Source: DATFPK01 sp035264885 (GTDB lineage Bacteria; Actinomycetota; Thermoleophilia; Solirubrobacterales; 70-9). From it: DNA of 21,913 nt. The notes under the pieces were generated by a model. The model did not search any database. It was not told the origin of the DNA and saw only the letters and a program-made list of their open reading frames with translations. The position numbers and the translations under genes are program-made. Below, in pieces: positions 13,324 to 21,435 of this stretch (positions are counted from its first letter, which is position 1; each line of letters opens with the position of its first letter). The stretch lies in contig DATFPK010000060.1 of NCBI GenBank assembly GCA_035264885.1, positions 1 to 21,913 on the forward strand. The letters are read 5' to 3'.

Positions 13324-14663
13324 CCGCCGCCTTCCACCGCGAAGAGGCGCCACTCCCCGGGCACGCCCTTGAGGGTCGCGGCGCCGCGGTCCTCGAACTC
13401 GATCCCCGACCCGACGACCAGGTCCCTGACCGTCTGGGAGACGAGGACCTCTCCCGGGCCCGCCTGGGCGCTGACGCGGGCGCCGATGTGCACCGCGATG
13501 CCGCCGAGGTCGTCCCCGATCCGCTCGCACTCCCCGGTGTGGACCCCCGCCCGGACCCCGAGGTCGAGCGGACGCAGCCGGGCGCGCAGTTCGACGGCGG
13601 CCTGGATCGCGCGCGCCGGCCCTTCGAAGGAGGCCAGGAGCCCGTCCCCGGTGCTCTTCACGAGGCGCCCGCGCTGCCGCTCGACGACGGCCCGGGCGAG
13701 CCTGTCGTGCTCCTCGAGAAGCAGGCGCCAGCGGCGGTCACCCTCGGCGGCAGCCCGCTCGGTGGACCCGACGATGTCGGTGAAGAGGACCGTCGCCAGC
13801 GTCCGCTCGGCCGGCTGGGCAGCCCGCTGCCCGGTCAGGAACTCCTCGACCTCCCCGATCAGGCTCTCCTGGTCGCCGGCGATGAACAGGTGGGCGTCGC
13901 CGTCGAGCTCGACGCCCTTGGCGCCCGGCACGGCCTCCGCCATCGCCCGCGAGAGGGGAGGCAGGATCAGGCGGTCGCCGCGGCGCCAGAGCACCAGCGA
14001 GGGCACGGTGATCGAGGGCAGCACCGGACGGACGTCGAGCTTCTCGTACATCTCGAAGAGCCCCCGGACCCCGGCCGGGCTGGTCCCCGCCCGAAGAAGC
14101 CGGCCCCACCACTCGCGCCAGGCCGGGTCCCGTGACTCCTCGGGAGCGAAGAGCGGGAGGGAGTCGGCGCTCCCCCAGGTCTCGACCATCCGTTCGCAGA
14201 ACTCCCTGATCCGCTCCACGGGCAGGCCCGCCGGGTAATCCGGTGCCCGCGAGGTCCTGCCGTAAGTCCCGTACTGGACCAAAGCGGTCGCGCGCTCGGC
14301 GTGGGTGCCGGCGAAGAGCGCCGCTGCGGGGCCCCCCTCGGAGACGCCGAAGACCGCGGCGCGCTCGATGCCGACCGCGTCGAGCACCGCGGCCATGTCC
14401 TCGGCGACCGCCTCGATGGTGTAGTAGCCCGCTCCCCGGTCGGACAGGCCGAAACCGCGCTTGTCGAACAGCAGGACCCGGCAGAACGAGCCAAGGCGGT
14501 CGAAGAAGCGACGCGCCGCCGGCAGCTCCAGCGCGATCTCGAGGTGCCCGACGAATCCGGTCACGAAGATCAGGTCGACAGGGCCGTCGCCGATCACGCG
14601 GTATGCGATCGAGACGTCGCCGTTGCGCGCGTAGCGGATCCCGGGGTCCTGCACGGCGGCCAT
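13320..14663 (-). CDS. Alpha/beta-hydrolase fused to a class III nucleotide cyclase
   Basis: A 447-residue two-domain protein. The N-terminal alpha/beta-hydrolase (about 10-278) has LLFDKRGFGLSD, the nucleophile elbow GVSEGG with Ser108, and a catalytic His258 in DGDAHLF. The C-terminal cyclase (about 288-445) has TVLFTDIVGST with metal-binding D296, and KSTGDG with K336 and D340. It also has VHIGAR with R396 and the GPGEVLVS motif. The position that normally holds the transition-state Asn is His392. The order matches mycobacterial Rv1900c (LipJ). It would make cAMP (or cGMP) in the cytoplasm, possibly gated by a hydrolase-domain ligand; that link is inference. It is divergent from the iron-importer operon across 92 bases and converges on dacB with overlapping stops. 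Confidence 0.93.
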   Translation of the reverse strand: MAAVQDPGIRYARNGDVSIAYRVIGDGPVDLIFVTGFVGHLEIALELPAARRFFDRLGSFCRVLLFDKRGFGLSDRGAGYYTIEAVAEDMAAVLDAVGIERAAVFGVSEGGPAAALFAGTHAERATALVQYGTYGRTSRAPDYPAGLPVERIREFCERMVETWGSADSLPLFAPEESRDPAWREWWGRLLRAGTSPAGVRGLFEMYEKLDVRPVLPSITVPSLVLWRRGDRLILPPLSRAMAEAVPGAKGVELDGDAHLFIAGDQESLIGEVEEFLTGQRAAQPAERTLATVLFTDIVGSTERAAAEGDRRWRLLLEEHDRLARAVVERQRGRLVKSTGDGLLASFEGPARAIQAAVELRARLRPLDLGVRAGVHTGECERIGDDLGGIAVHIGARVSAQAGPGEVLVSQTVRDLVVGSGIEFEDRGAATLKGVPGEWRLFAVEGGG

Positions 14664-14710
14664 TCTGACCCGAACGCGGCGAGACGCGATGACCGACCCG
14701 CCCGGTCGGG

Positions 14711-14726
14711 ATTAGGGTACCCTAAT
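14711..14726. promoter_or_regulatory. Perfect 16-bp palindrome, probable metal-responsive operator
   Basis: ATTAGGGTACCCTAAT is fully self-complementary and lies 30 bases before the start of the iron-binding lipoprotein gene. It contains -10-like TAGGGT and TACCCT on both strands, so a bound repressor would block either divergent gene. The TTAGG/CCTAA half-sites resemble those of the DtxR/IdeR iron box but sit only four bases apart, so the regulator need not be DtxR. It stands out as AT-rich within GC-rich sequence. Confidence 0.6.
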
Positions 14727-14755
14727 GCGCCCACGCACCCCACCCCAAGGAGACC

Positions 14756-15748
14756 ATGAGAAGCGTTCTCGCAATCACCGCCGCTTTTCTCGCGGTCGCC
14801 GTCGCGGCCTGCGGCGGCGGTGGCGGAGACGATGAGCTGACGATCTACTCCGGCCGCGAGAAGGAGCTGATCGGGGAGCTGATCGACGAGATCGAGCAGC
14901 GCCAGGGCGAACCGATCGCCGTCCGCTATGGCGAGACCCCCCAGCTCGCGGTGACGATCATCGAGGAGGGAGGCGATTCCCCCGCCGACATCTTCTTCTC
15001 CCAGGACGCCGGCGCGCTGGGGGCGCTCGACCAGGAGGGCCTGCTGATGCGCCTGCCCGACGACGTCCTCGCCGAGGTGCCGGCGAGGTTCCGGGCGAAG
15101 GACGGGCGCTGGATCGGGACCTCCGGGCGAGCCCGGGTGATCGCCTACGGAGAAGACGTGAAGCGCAGCGACCTCCCCCCGTCGGTCCTCGGCCTGACCG
15201 ATCCGAAGTGGCAGGGCCGGATCGGCTGGGCGCCCACGAACGGCTCATTCGAGGCCTTCGTCACCGCCATGCGAGTGACCGAGGGCGAGGACACTGCGCG
15301 GAACTGGCTCGAGGGCATGGTCGCCAACGACGCGCAGGAGTACCCGGACAACTCGGCGATCCGCGACGCGATCGCGGCCGGGGAGATCGACGTCGGGCTG
15401 ATCAACCACTACTACGTCGCCCAGGCCAAGAAGGAGGACCCGGACTACCCGGTCGACATCTACTTCCCGCCGAACGACGTCGGCTCGATGATCAATGCCG
15501 CCGGCGTCGGGGTACTGAAATCGACCGAGCACGAGGAGCGGGCCCTCGACTTCGTCCGCGATCTCCTGACCAGGCCGTCGCAGAAGTACCTCGCCGAGGG
15601 CGAGCTGGAGTACCCGCTGGTGCCCGGCGTGCCGACGGACCCGGCGCTCGTGCCCCTCTCCCAGATCCCCGACCCCGGGGTCGACCTCTCGAGCATCGGC
15701 GACCTGGAGGGCACGCTACGGCTCCTCCAGGAGACGGGAGCCCTGTAG
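14756..15748 (+). CDS. Iron(III) ABC transporter substrate-binding lipoprotein (FbpA/FutA-like)
   Basis: A 330-residue periplasmic-binding-type lipoprotein. The signal peptide ends in a lipobox VAAC with Cys19, followed by a glycine linker. The mature part starts LTIYSGREKELIGELI, and has the DIFFSQDAGALGAL and INHYYVAQ motifs of the iron-binding cluster; Y219 and Y220 are the expected iron ligands. It would capture ferric iron outside the membrane and hand it to the permease encoded next. The ATG at 14756 has AAGGAG (14747-14752) at good spacing. A 16-bp palindrome overlaps the probable promoter. The permease and ATPase genes follow in the same direction. Confidence 0.93.
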   Translation: MRSVLAITAAFLAVAVAACGGGGGDDELTIYSGREKELIGELIDEIEQRQGEPIAVRYGETPQLAVTIIEEGGDSPADIFFSQDAGALGALDQEGLLMRLPDDVLAEVPARFRAKDGRWIGTSGRARVIAYGEDVKRSDLPPSVLGLTDPKWQGRIGWAPTNGSFEAFVTAMRVTEGEDTARNWLEGMVANDAQEYPDNSAIRDAIAAGEIDVGLINHYYVAQAKKEDPDYPVDIYFPPNDVGSMINAAGVGVLKSTEHEERALDFVRDLLTRPSQKYLAEGELEYPLVPGVPTDPALVPLSQIPDPGVDLSSIGDLEGTLRLLQETGAL

Positions 15749-15777
15749 CGGGCGCCGCCACAGGGACTGTTCGCGGC

Positions 15778-17364
15778 CTGCGTGGCGGGCTCAGGGACGC
15801 TCGCGGCCGCCCCCTCCCGATCGGCCTCGTCCTCGCCGGGATCGCCGTGGCCGTCGCCACGGCGATCCCGGCGCTGTATCTGGGGATCGCGATCGCCGAC
15901 AACCTCCCGAGCGCCTGGGACGCGCTTTGGCGGTCGCGCACCGCCGAGATGGCCATTCGCAGCCTCGGCCTGGCCGCGACGGTCACCGCCACCGCGGTCG
16001 CGGTGGCGGTGCCGCTGGCGTGGCTGACGACCCGGACCGATCTTCCCGCCCGCCGGCTCTGGGCGACCCTGACGACACTGCCGCTGGTCATCCCGAGCTA
16101 CATCGGCGCCTACCTCTTCATCGCCGCGCTTGGGCCCAAAGGCGCGCTCCAGGATCTTCTCGAGCCACTCGGCGTCGACCGGCTGCCCTCCCTCTACGGG
16201 TTCCCCGGCGCCTGGCTCGTGCTGACGCTCTTCACCTACCCGCTCGTGCTGATCACGGTGCGTGCCGCCCTCGCCCGGCTGGACCCGATGCTCGAGGAGG
16301 CCGCCCGGGGCATGGGGCGGTCCCCCGCCGAGGTGTTCAGGACCGTCGTCCTCCCCCAGCTCTTCCCGGCGATCGGCGCCGGGGCGCTCCTTGTCGCCCT
16401 CTACGTCCTCAGCGACTTCGGCGCGGTGTCGCTGCTTCGCTTCGACTCGTTCACGCGGGAGATCTACATCTCCTACACCGCCAGCTTCGACCGCACCGGC
16501 GCGGCGGCGCTGGGCGCGCTCCTGGTCGCCATGACCGTCGCGATCCTCTGGCTCTACGGACGGATGCGGCGACGGCTCGAGTATCACCGTGTCGGCCCCG
16601 GTGCGGCGCGGCCACAGCGCGCCGTGTCGCTCGGCCGCTGGCGCTGGCCCGCACTCGGCTTCTGCGCCATGGTGACCCTCGTCGCGCTCGTGATCCCCGT
16701 GGCGGTCCTCGTCTACTGGGCGACGAAGAGCCTGTCCAGCGGAGTCGATGCCTCGACGCTCGTCACGAACGCCGGCCACTCGCTGCTCGCGGGGACGCTC
16801 GCGGCGGCGGCGGCCGGCACCTCCGCACTGGTCGTGGCCCTACTGGCGGTCAGGGGAGGGCGGTTCGGGACCCTGGTCGAGCGCCTGTCCTATTCGGGCT
16901 ACGCGCTGCCGGGCATCGTGATCGCCCTGGCCCTCATCTACTTCGGCATCCGCGTCGCGGAACCGCTCTACCAGACCCTCGCCATGCTCATCTTCGCGCT
17001 CAGCGTCCACTACCTGCCGCTCGCCGTCGGAGCGTCGATCGCCGCCCTCCTCCAGGTCTCGCCGCGCACCGAGGAGGCCGCCCGCCTGCTCGGCCGGGGG
17101 CCGGTCGCCGTCTTCAGGACGGTGACGACGCCGCTGGTACGCGGCGGCCTCCTGGCGGGGGCCGCTCTGGTCTTTCTCCACGCGATCAAGGAGCTGCCGG
17201 CGACCCTCCTGCTGGCACCGATCGGCTTCGACACCCTGGCCACCGAGATCTGGAACCAGACCGGGTCAGGATTTTTCGAGGCGGCGGCGATCCCATCGCT
17301 GGTCCTGTTGGCGGTCGCGGCTCCGCCGCTCTACCTTCTCAGCGAGAAGGGAGTCGCCTCCTGA
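15778..17364 (+). CDS. Iron(III) ABC transporter permease, fused two-domain (FbpB-like)
   Basis: A permease of about 528 residues with around 12 membrane helices in two homologous halves. Each half carries the EAA loop that contacts the ATPase: EEAARGMGRSPAEVFRTVVL in the first and EEAARLLGRGPVAVFRTVTT in the second. This is the fused layout of FbpB-type iron permeases. The start is uncertain: no ATG, GTG or TTG occurs in frame between the lipoprotein stop (15748) and the first membrane helix. The CTG at 15778 is the best candidate, with AGGGA 12-16 bases upstream. A GTG at 15847 would cut into the first helix. A one-base error in the CCCCC run at 15810-15814 could instead join an out-of-frame GTG at 15782. 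The stop overlaps the ATPase start (CTGA). Confidence 0.88.
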   Translation: MRGGLRDARGRPLPIGLVLAGIAVAVATAIPALYLGIAIADNLPSAWDALWRSRTAEMAIRSLGLAATVTATAVAVAVPLAWLTTRTDLPARRLWATLTTLPLVIPSYIGAYLFIAALGPKGALQDLLEPLGVDRLPSLYGFPGAWLVLTLFTYPLVLITVRAALARLDPMLEEAARGMGRSPAEVFRTVVLPQLFPAIGAGALLVALYVLSDFGAVSLLRFDSFTREIYISYTASFDRTGAAALGALLVAMTVAILWLYGRMRRRLEYHRVGPGAARPQRAVSLGRWRWPALGFCAMVTLVALVIPVAVLVYWATKSLSSGVDASTLVTNAGHSLLAGTLAAAAAGTSALVVALLAVRGGRFGTLVERLSYSGYALPGIVIALALIYFGIRVAEPLYQTLAMLIFALSVHYLPLAVGASIAALLQVSPRTEEAARLLGRGPVAVFRTVTTPLVRGGLLAGAALVFLHAIKELPATLLLAPIGFDTLATEIWNQTGSGFFEAAAIPSLVLLAVAAPPLYLLSEKGVAS

Positions 17365-18425
17365 CCGAAGAGCGCACAGAAGTCAGCCTCGCCCTGCGCG
17401 GGCTCAACAAGTCCTTCGGCCCGGTCCGGGCCGTCGATGGACTCGATCTGGAAGTCCCCCGCGGCACGACCTGCGCGCTGCTCGGTCCCAGCGGCTGCGG
17501 CAAGACCACGGCGCTGCGGCTGATCGCGGGCCTGGAGCGGCCTGACGGGGGGACGGTTTCGCTGGCCGGCGAGGTGATCAGCGGACCGGCGAGGTTCGTC
17601 GCCCCAGAGCGCCGCCGGATCGGCATGGTCTTCCAGGATTACGCGCTCTTCCCTCATTACGACGTCGCCGGCAACGTCGGCTACGGGCTCGGCCGCCGGC
17701 CCGATCGGACCCGCATCGCCGAAGTGCTGGAGCTGGTCGGGCTGGCAGGGCTGGAGCACCGCTCCGTCCACGACCTCTCCGGTGGCCAGCAGCAGCGGGT
17801 CGCACTGGCGCGGGCCCTCGCCCCGACGCCCGAGTTGATCCTCCTCGACGAGCCCTTCTCGAACCTGGATGCCGGGCTCCGCGAGCGCCTCCGGGAGGAT
17901 GTCCGCGAGATCATCCAGGCAGCCGGCGTCACCGCGCTGTTCGTGACCCACGATCAGGAGGAGGCCCTGAGCGTGGCCGAGACGGTCGCGGTCATGCGCG
18001 AGGGACGGCTCCAGCAGGTCGGGACGCCTGAGGAGGTCTACTCGCGTCCCGCCTCGGCCTGGGTCGCCGGGTTCCTGGGAGAGATCGAGGTCCTGCCCGG
18101 TGAGGCCCGGGAGGGCACGGTCAGCTGCGAGCTCGGCAGCCTGCGTGCCAAGGCGCCGGCCGATGGCCCGGTCGAGATCCGGGTCCGACCGGAGTCGCTG
18201 GCGGTCGGGACGGGCGGGCCGGCGCCGGGGCGTCCGGCGACCGAGGCCGTTGTCATCTCGCGTCGCTTCTACGGCCACGACCAGCTCCTCGAGCTGCGCC
18301 TGCCGTCGGGCCGCACGGTCCGGTCGCGGAGGCTCGGCTTCCCCGCCTGGCACCCCGGTGACAGGGTCAGCGTCTGGATCGACGGCCCGGCCGACGTCGC
18401 GCTACCCGAAGCCGCCGCGCGCTGA
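17361..18425 (+). CDS. Iron(III) ABC transporter ATP-binding protein (FbpC-like)
   Basis: A 354-residue ABC ATPase that powers the importer. Walker A is GPSGCGKTT (42-50), the Q-loop is MVFQDYALFPHY, the signature is LSGGQQQRVALARAL, Walker B is LILLDEPFSNLDAG and the H-loop is VTHDQEEAL. A C-terminal TOBE_2-type domain follows (about 250-350). The start is CTG at 17361: it overlaps the permease TGA as CTGA and has GAAGGGAG (17345-17352) eight bases upstream. No ATG, GTG or TTG lies in frame between there and Walker A, or in the permease tail just before. It ends three bases from the convergent ligA stop. Confidence 0.93.
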   Translation: MTEERTEVSLALRGLNKSFGPVRAVDGLDLEVPRGTTCALLGPSGCGKTTALRLIAGLERPDGGTVSLAGEVISGPARFVAPERRRIGMVFQDYALFPHYDVAGNVGYGLGRRPDRTRIAEVLELVGLAGLEHRSVHDLSGGQQQRVALARALAPTPELILLDEPFSNLDAGLRERLREDVREIIQAAGVTALFVTHDQEEALSVAETVAVMREGRLQQVGTPEEVYSRPASAWVAGFLGEIEVLPGEAREGTVSCELGSLRAKAPADGPVEIRVRPESLAVGTGGPAPGRPATEAVVISRRFYGHDQLLELRLPSGRTVRSRRLGFPAWHPGDRVSVWIDGPADVALPEAAAR

Positions 18426-18428
18426 GCG

Positions 18429-20438
18429 TCAGCCGACGAGCTCGCGCAGACCCGGCTCGTCGATCACCTCGACTCCGGCCTCCTCGGCCTTCGCCAGCTT
18501 CGAGCCGGGGCTCTCGCCCGCGACCACGTAGTCGGTCTTCTTCGAGACCGATCCGGTGACCTTCCCGCCGGCCCGCTTGATCAGGGCCGTCGCCTCCTCG
18601 CGGGTCAGGCTCGGCAGGGTGCCGGTCAGGACCAGCGTCTTGCCGGTGAGCGGTCCGTCGGCGGAAGGCCGCTCGGAGCGGTCCTGATGAAGACGCAGCC
18701 CGCGGGACCGCAGCCGCTCGGTCAGCTCCCAGGTCCGCTCGTCGCCGATCGCCTCGGCGATCTGCTCGGCCATGATCGGCCCGACGCCCTCGACCTCCTC
18801 GATCGCGGCCGGATCAGCGGCGCGGAGCGCGTCGATGCCGCCGAAATGGTCGGCCAGCGCCGCTGCGGTCACGTACCCCACGCCGGGCAGCCCGAGCGCG
18901 TAGAGCACCCGGTTGAACGGGGTCCGCTTGGACCCCTCGATCTGGCCGATCAGGTTGCGCGCCGAGACCTCGCCGAAGCCCTCCAAGGCCGTCAGCCGCT
19001 CCTCCGTGAGGTCGTAGATGTCGGCGACGTCGGCGATCAGGCCTTCCTCGAGGAAGCGCTGGGAGAGCTGCTCGCCGAAGCCCTCGATGTCCATCGCCCC
19101 ACGGCTGACGAAGTGCTTGACGTGCTGGAAGACCTGGCCGGGACAGCCGGACCGGTTGGGACAGATGGTGAAGACTCCGTCCTCCGGCTTCACCGTCAGC
19201 GTCCCGCACTTCGGGCATTCCTTGGGAGGCTTCGGACGGCGCAGGCCCTTCGGGCGGCGCTGGATCAGCGGCGAGACGACGGCGGGGATGACATCGCCTG
19301 CCCGCATGACCACCACCTCGTCCCCCTCGCGGACGTCCTTGCGGGCGAGGTCCTCCTCGTTGTGGAGGGTCGCGGTCGACACCGTGACGCCACCCACGTG
19401 GACGGGCTCGAGCATCGCGAACGGCAGCATGTTCCCGGTCCGCCCGACATTCCAGACGATCCTGTTGAGCCGGGTCGTCGCAGTGGTCGGGGGGAACTTC
19501 CAGGCGATCGCCCAGCGCGGCTCGCGCCCGACGACGCCGAGCTCGCGCCAGAGGGCCCGCTCGTCGACCTTGACCACGACGCCGTCGATCTCGAAGTCGA
19601 GCTCGTCGCGACGGTCCTGCCAGGCGCGGCAGCGGGCGACGACATCGTCGACCTCCTCGTGGTGGGCGGTATCGGGGTTGACCTTGAAACCGTGTTCGCG
19701 CAGCCACTCGAGCTCGGCCGCGTGGGTCGGCAGGCCGAGCTGATCGGCCGCGCCCAGGCCGTACATCCAGACCGAGAGCGGGCGCGCGGCGGCCACGCCG
19801 GGGTCGAGCTGGCGGATCGATCCGGCAGCGGAGTTGCGGGGGTTGGCGAATGCCGGCTCGCCTGCCTCCGAACGACGTTCGTTGAGCTCGGTGAATGCGG
19901 GGATCGGCATGTAGACCTCGCCGCGAACCTCGATCCGGCCGGGGGCGGCCTCGATCCGCAGGGGAATCGCCTTGATCGTCCGCAGATTGTGGGTGACGTC
20001 CTCGCCGATCCGCCCGTTCCCGCGGGTCGCCCCGCGGACGAGAACGCCGTCCTCGTAGGTGAGTGAGATCGCGAGGCCGTCGATCTTCGGCTCGGTCGTG
20101 TAGCTGATCTGCTCGGCGGTGATGTCGAGCCGCTTCAGGAAGTTGCGGATCCTGGCCTCCCAGGCGCGGAGCTCGTCCTCGTTCCGCGCGTTACCGAGCG
20201 AGAGCATCGGCTCGGCGTGCTCGACCTGCTCGAAGCGATCGAGCGGCTGCGCGCCGACCCGCTGCGTCGGCGAGTCGGAGGCCCGCAGCTCGGGATTGCG
20301 CTCCTCGATCTCGCGCAACTCGTTCAGCAGCCGGTCGTACTCGTCGTCGCCGATCTCGGGATCGTCGAGGACGTAGTAGCGGTGGTTGTGGTGCTCGATG
20401 AGGCGCCGCAGGTCGGCCGCCCTCGACTCGTCGCTCAT
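18429..20438 (-). CDS. ligA: NAD-dependent DNA ligase LigA
   Basis: A complete 669-residue bacterial DNA ligase that seals nicks in replication and repair using NAD+. The domain order is canonical. The Ia domain has HNHRYYVLDDPEIGDDEYD. The nucleotidyltransferase domain has the catalytic KIDG (K118) and later DGVVVKVD and AWKFPP. An OB fold, a zinc finger (CPKC ... CPNRSGC), the helix-hairpin-helix repeats and a C-terminal BRCT domain (about 590-669, GKTLVLTGTL, TDYVVAGESPGSKLAKA) follow. The ATG at 20438 overlaps the surE stop as ATGA, so the two are translationally coupled. Its 3' end faces the ABC ATPase gene with three bases between the stops. Confidence 0.98.
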   Translation of the reverse strand: MSDESRAADLRRLIEHHNHRYYVLDDPEIGDDEYDRLLNELREIEERNPELRASDSPTQRVGAQPLDRFEQVEHAEPMLSLGNARNEDELRAWEARIRNFLKRLDITAEQISYTTEPKIDGLAISLTYEDGVLVRGATRGNGRIGEDVTHNLRTIKAIPLRIEAAPGRIEVRGEVYMPIPAFTELNERRSEAGEPAFANPRNSAAGSIRQLDPGVAAARPLSVWMYGLGAADQLGLPTHAAELEWLREHGFKVNPDTAHHEEVDDVVARCRAWQDRRDELDFEIDGVVVKVDERALWRELGVVGREPRWAIAWKFPPTTATTRLNRIVWNVGRTGNMLPFAMLEPVHVGGVTVSTATLHNEEDLARKDVREGDEVVVMRAGDVIPAVVSPLIQRRPKGLRRPKPPKECPKCGTLTVKPEDGVFTICPNRSGCPGQVFQHVKHFVSRGAMDIEGFGEQLSQRFLEEGLIADVADIYDLTEERLTALEGFGEVSARNLIGQIEGSKRTPFNRVLYALGLPGVGYVTAAALADHFGGIDALRAADPAAIEEVEGVGPIMAEQIAEAIGDERTWELTERLRSRGLRLHQDRSERPSADGPLTGKTLVLTGTLPSLTREEATALIKRAGGKVTGSVSKKTDYVVAGESPGSKLAKAEEAGVEVIDEPGLRELVG

Positions 20439-21262
20439 GCCTCCGTGGCCCCGGCCGCTTCGGCCGCACGGTCGAACAGGTCCGGGAGGCTCCAGCCGCG
20501 TAGCGTCTCGATGCCGCTGCGGTCGGTGAGGTCGAAGTGGACGGGCGTCACCGAGATCCGGCCCTGCGCGATCGCCGAGAGGTCGGAGCCCTCCTCGTCC
20601 TCGAACGAAGGCTCGAAGCCGTAGATCTCATACCGGCGCCGGCCCGAGCCGGACTCCTCGACCATCTTCAGCTCGTCGTTGTAGAGGCGCTTGCCGAGGT
20701 GGGTCACCTCGACGCCGCGGGCCTTGCCGGCCGGGCAGTTGATGTTGATCAGCGTGCCCTGCGGCATCGTCTGCCCCGCGAGGCGGCGGACGAGCTCGGC
20801 GGTGAACCGCGCGCCGACGCCGAAGTCGAAGGTCCTGCCGTAGCGGAAGCCCATCTCGCCGCGGGCCGACTGCTGGGAGACGGCGATCGCGGGGATGCCG
20901 AGGACGATGCCCTCAAGGGCCGCTGCGACCGTTCCCGAGTAGGTCACGTCATCGCCGAGGTTGGCGCCGTGATTGATGCCCGAGACGATCAGCTCGGGCT
21001 TCTCCCCGAGTAGACCGAGGTCGGCGAAGCGGACGCAGTCGACCGGCGTGCCGTCGGTTGCGAAGCCGCTGGCGCCGTCGTCGAACTCGATCTCCTGGAC
21101 CTCGAGCGGCGACCGCGTGGTGATGCTGCGGGCCGTCGCGCTGCGGTTGGAGTCCGGAGCGATGACATTCACGTCGACGCCGTCGACCTGGCCCAGGGCA
21201 CGCCGCAGGGCGTGCAACCCCTCGGCGCCGATGCCGTCGTCGTTCGTCAGGAGGACCCTCAC
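20435..21262 (-). CDS. surE: 5'/3'-nucleotidase SurE
   Basis: A 275-residue metal-dependent nucleoside-monophosphate phosphatase. Signature motifs are LLTNDDG (D8, D9), PDSNRSA (S38) and SGINHGANLGDDVTYSGT (N97), which form the divalent metal site. Length and layout are standard for the family, whose members dephosphorylate nucleotides and help survival in stationary phase. The start is GTG at 21262, with TAGAAT (21275-21270) seven bases upstream and no Shine-Dalgarno, pointing to a leaderless transcript. ligA follows with an ATGA overlap. Confidence 0.97.
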   Translation of the reverse strand: MRVLLTNDDGIGAEGLHALRRALGQVDGVDVNVIAPDSNRSATARSITTRSPLEVQEIEFDDGASGFATDGTPVDCVRFADLGLLGEKPELIVSGINHGANLGDDVTYSGTVAAALEGIVLGIPAIAVSQQSARGEMGFRYGRTFDFGVGARFTAELVRRLAGQTMPQGTLININCPAGKARGVEVTHLGKRLYNDELKMVEESGSGRRRYEIYGFEPSFEDEEGSDLSAIAQGRISVTPVHFDLTDRSGIETLRGWSLPDLFDRAAEAAGATEA

Positions 21263-21269
21263 CCCGGCG

Positions 21270-21275
21270 ATTCTA
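21270..21275 (-). promoter_or_regulatory. -10 box for a probably leaderless surE-ligA transcript
   Basis: On the minus strand, TAGAAT (21275-21270) is followed by seven bases and then the GTG start of surE. Transcription would begin at or next to the start codon. The -35 side shows only a poor GTGGAC 16 bases further upstream. Confidence 0.5.
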
Positions 21276-21316
21276 GGACCGTCCGTGGGGCGTCCACGGC
21301 CGCCGCACCCGGCAGG

Positions 21317-21356
21317 GTGAGCACGACGGCCGCAGACGACTCTGCGGCACGCTCAC
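21317..21356 (-). terminator. Compound hairpin between truA and surE
   Basis: An inner perfect stem CCGCAGA/TCTGCGG (21330-21336 with 21341-21347, loop CGAC) is nested in an outer stem GTGAGC/GCTCAC (21317-21322 with 21351-21356). It lies about 80 bases after the truA stop and about 55 bases before the surE start. It has no T tract. It could end truA transcription or be a structured RNA element. Nothing else gene-like is visible in 21263-21435. Confidence 0.4.
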
Positions 21357-21435
21357 ATCTCCGGCAGGCGCCTCCCGACGTCCTGACGCCCTCCTTGGCC
21401 GGAAATTACCCCTGCTCGAGAAGCCGTAAACGTCG

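Noticed and set aside
15782..16027. Short GTG-started frame at the permease start
   Set aside because: Its translation becomes Ser/Arg-rich and non-membrane; it matters only as a possible true start if a base is missing in the C run, which I noted elsewhere.
15460..16779. 439-codon minus-strand frame opposite the permease
   Set aside because: Composition is Arg/Glu/Gly/Asp-rich overprint; the plus strand encodes an unmistakable ABC permease.
18687..20066. 459-codon plus-strand frame opposite ligA
   Set aside because: ligA is complete and canonical on the minus strand; this frame is its shadow.
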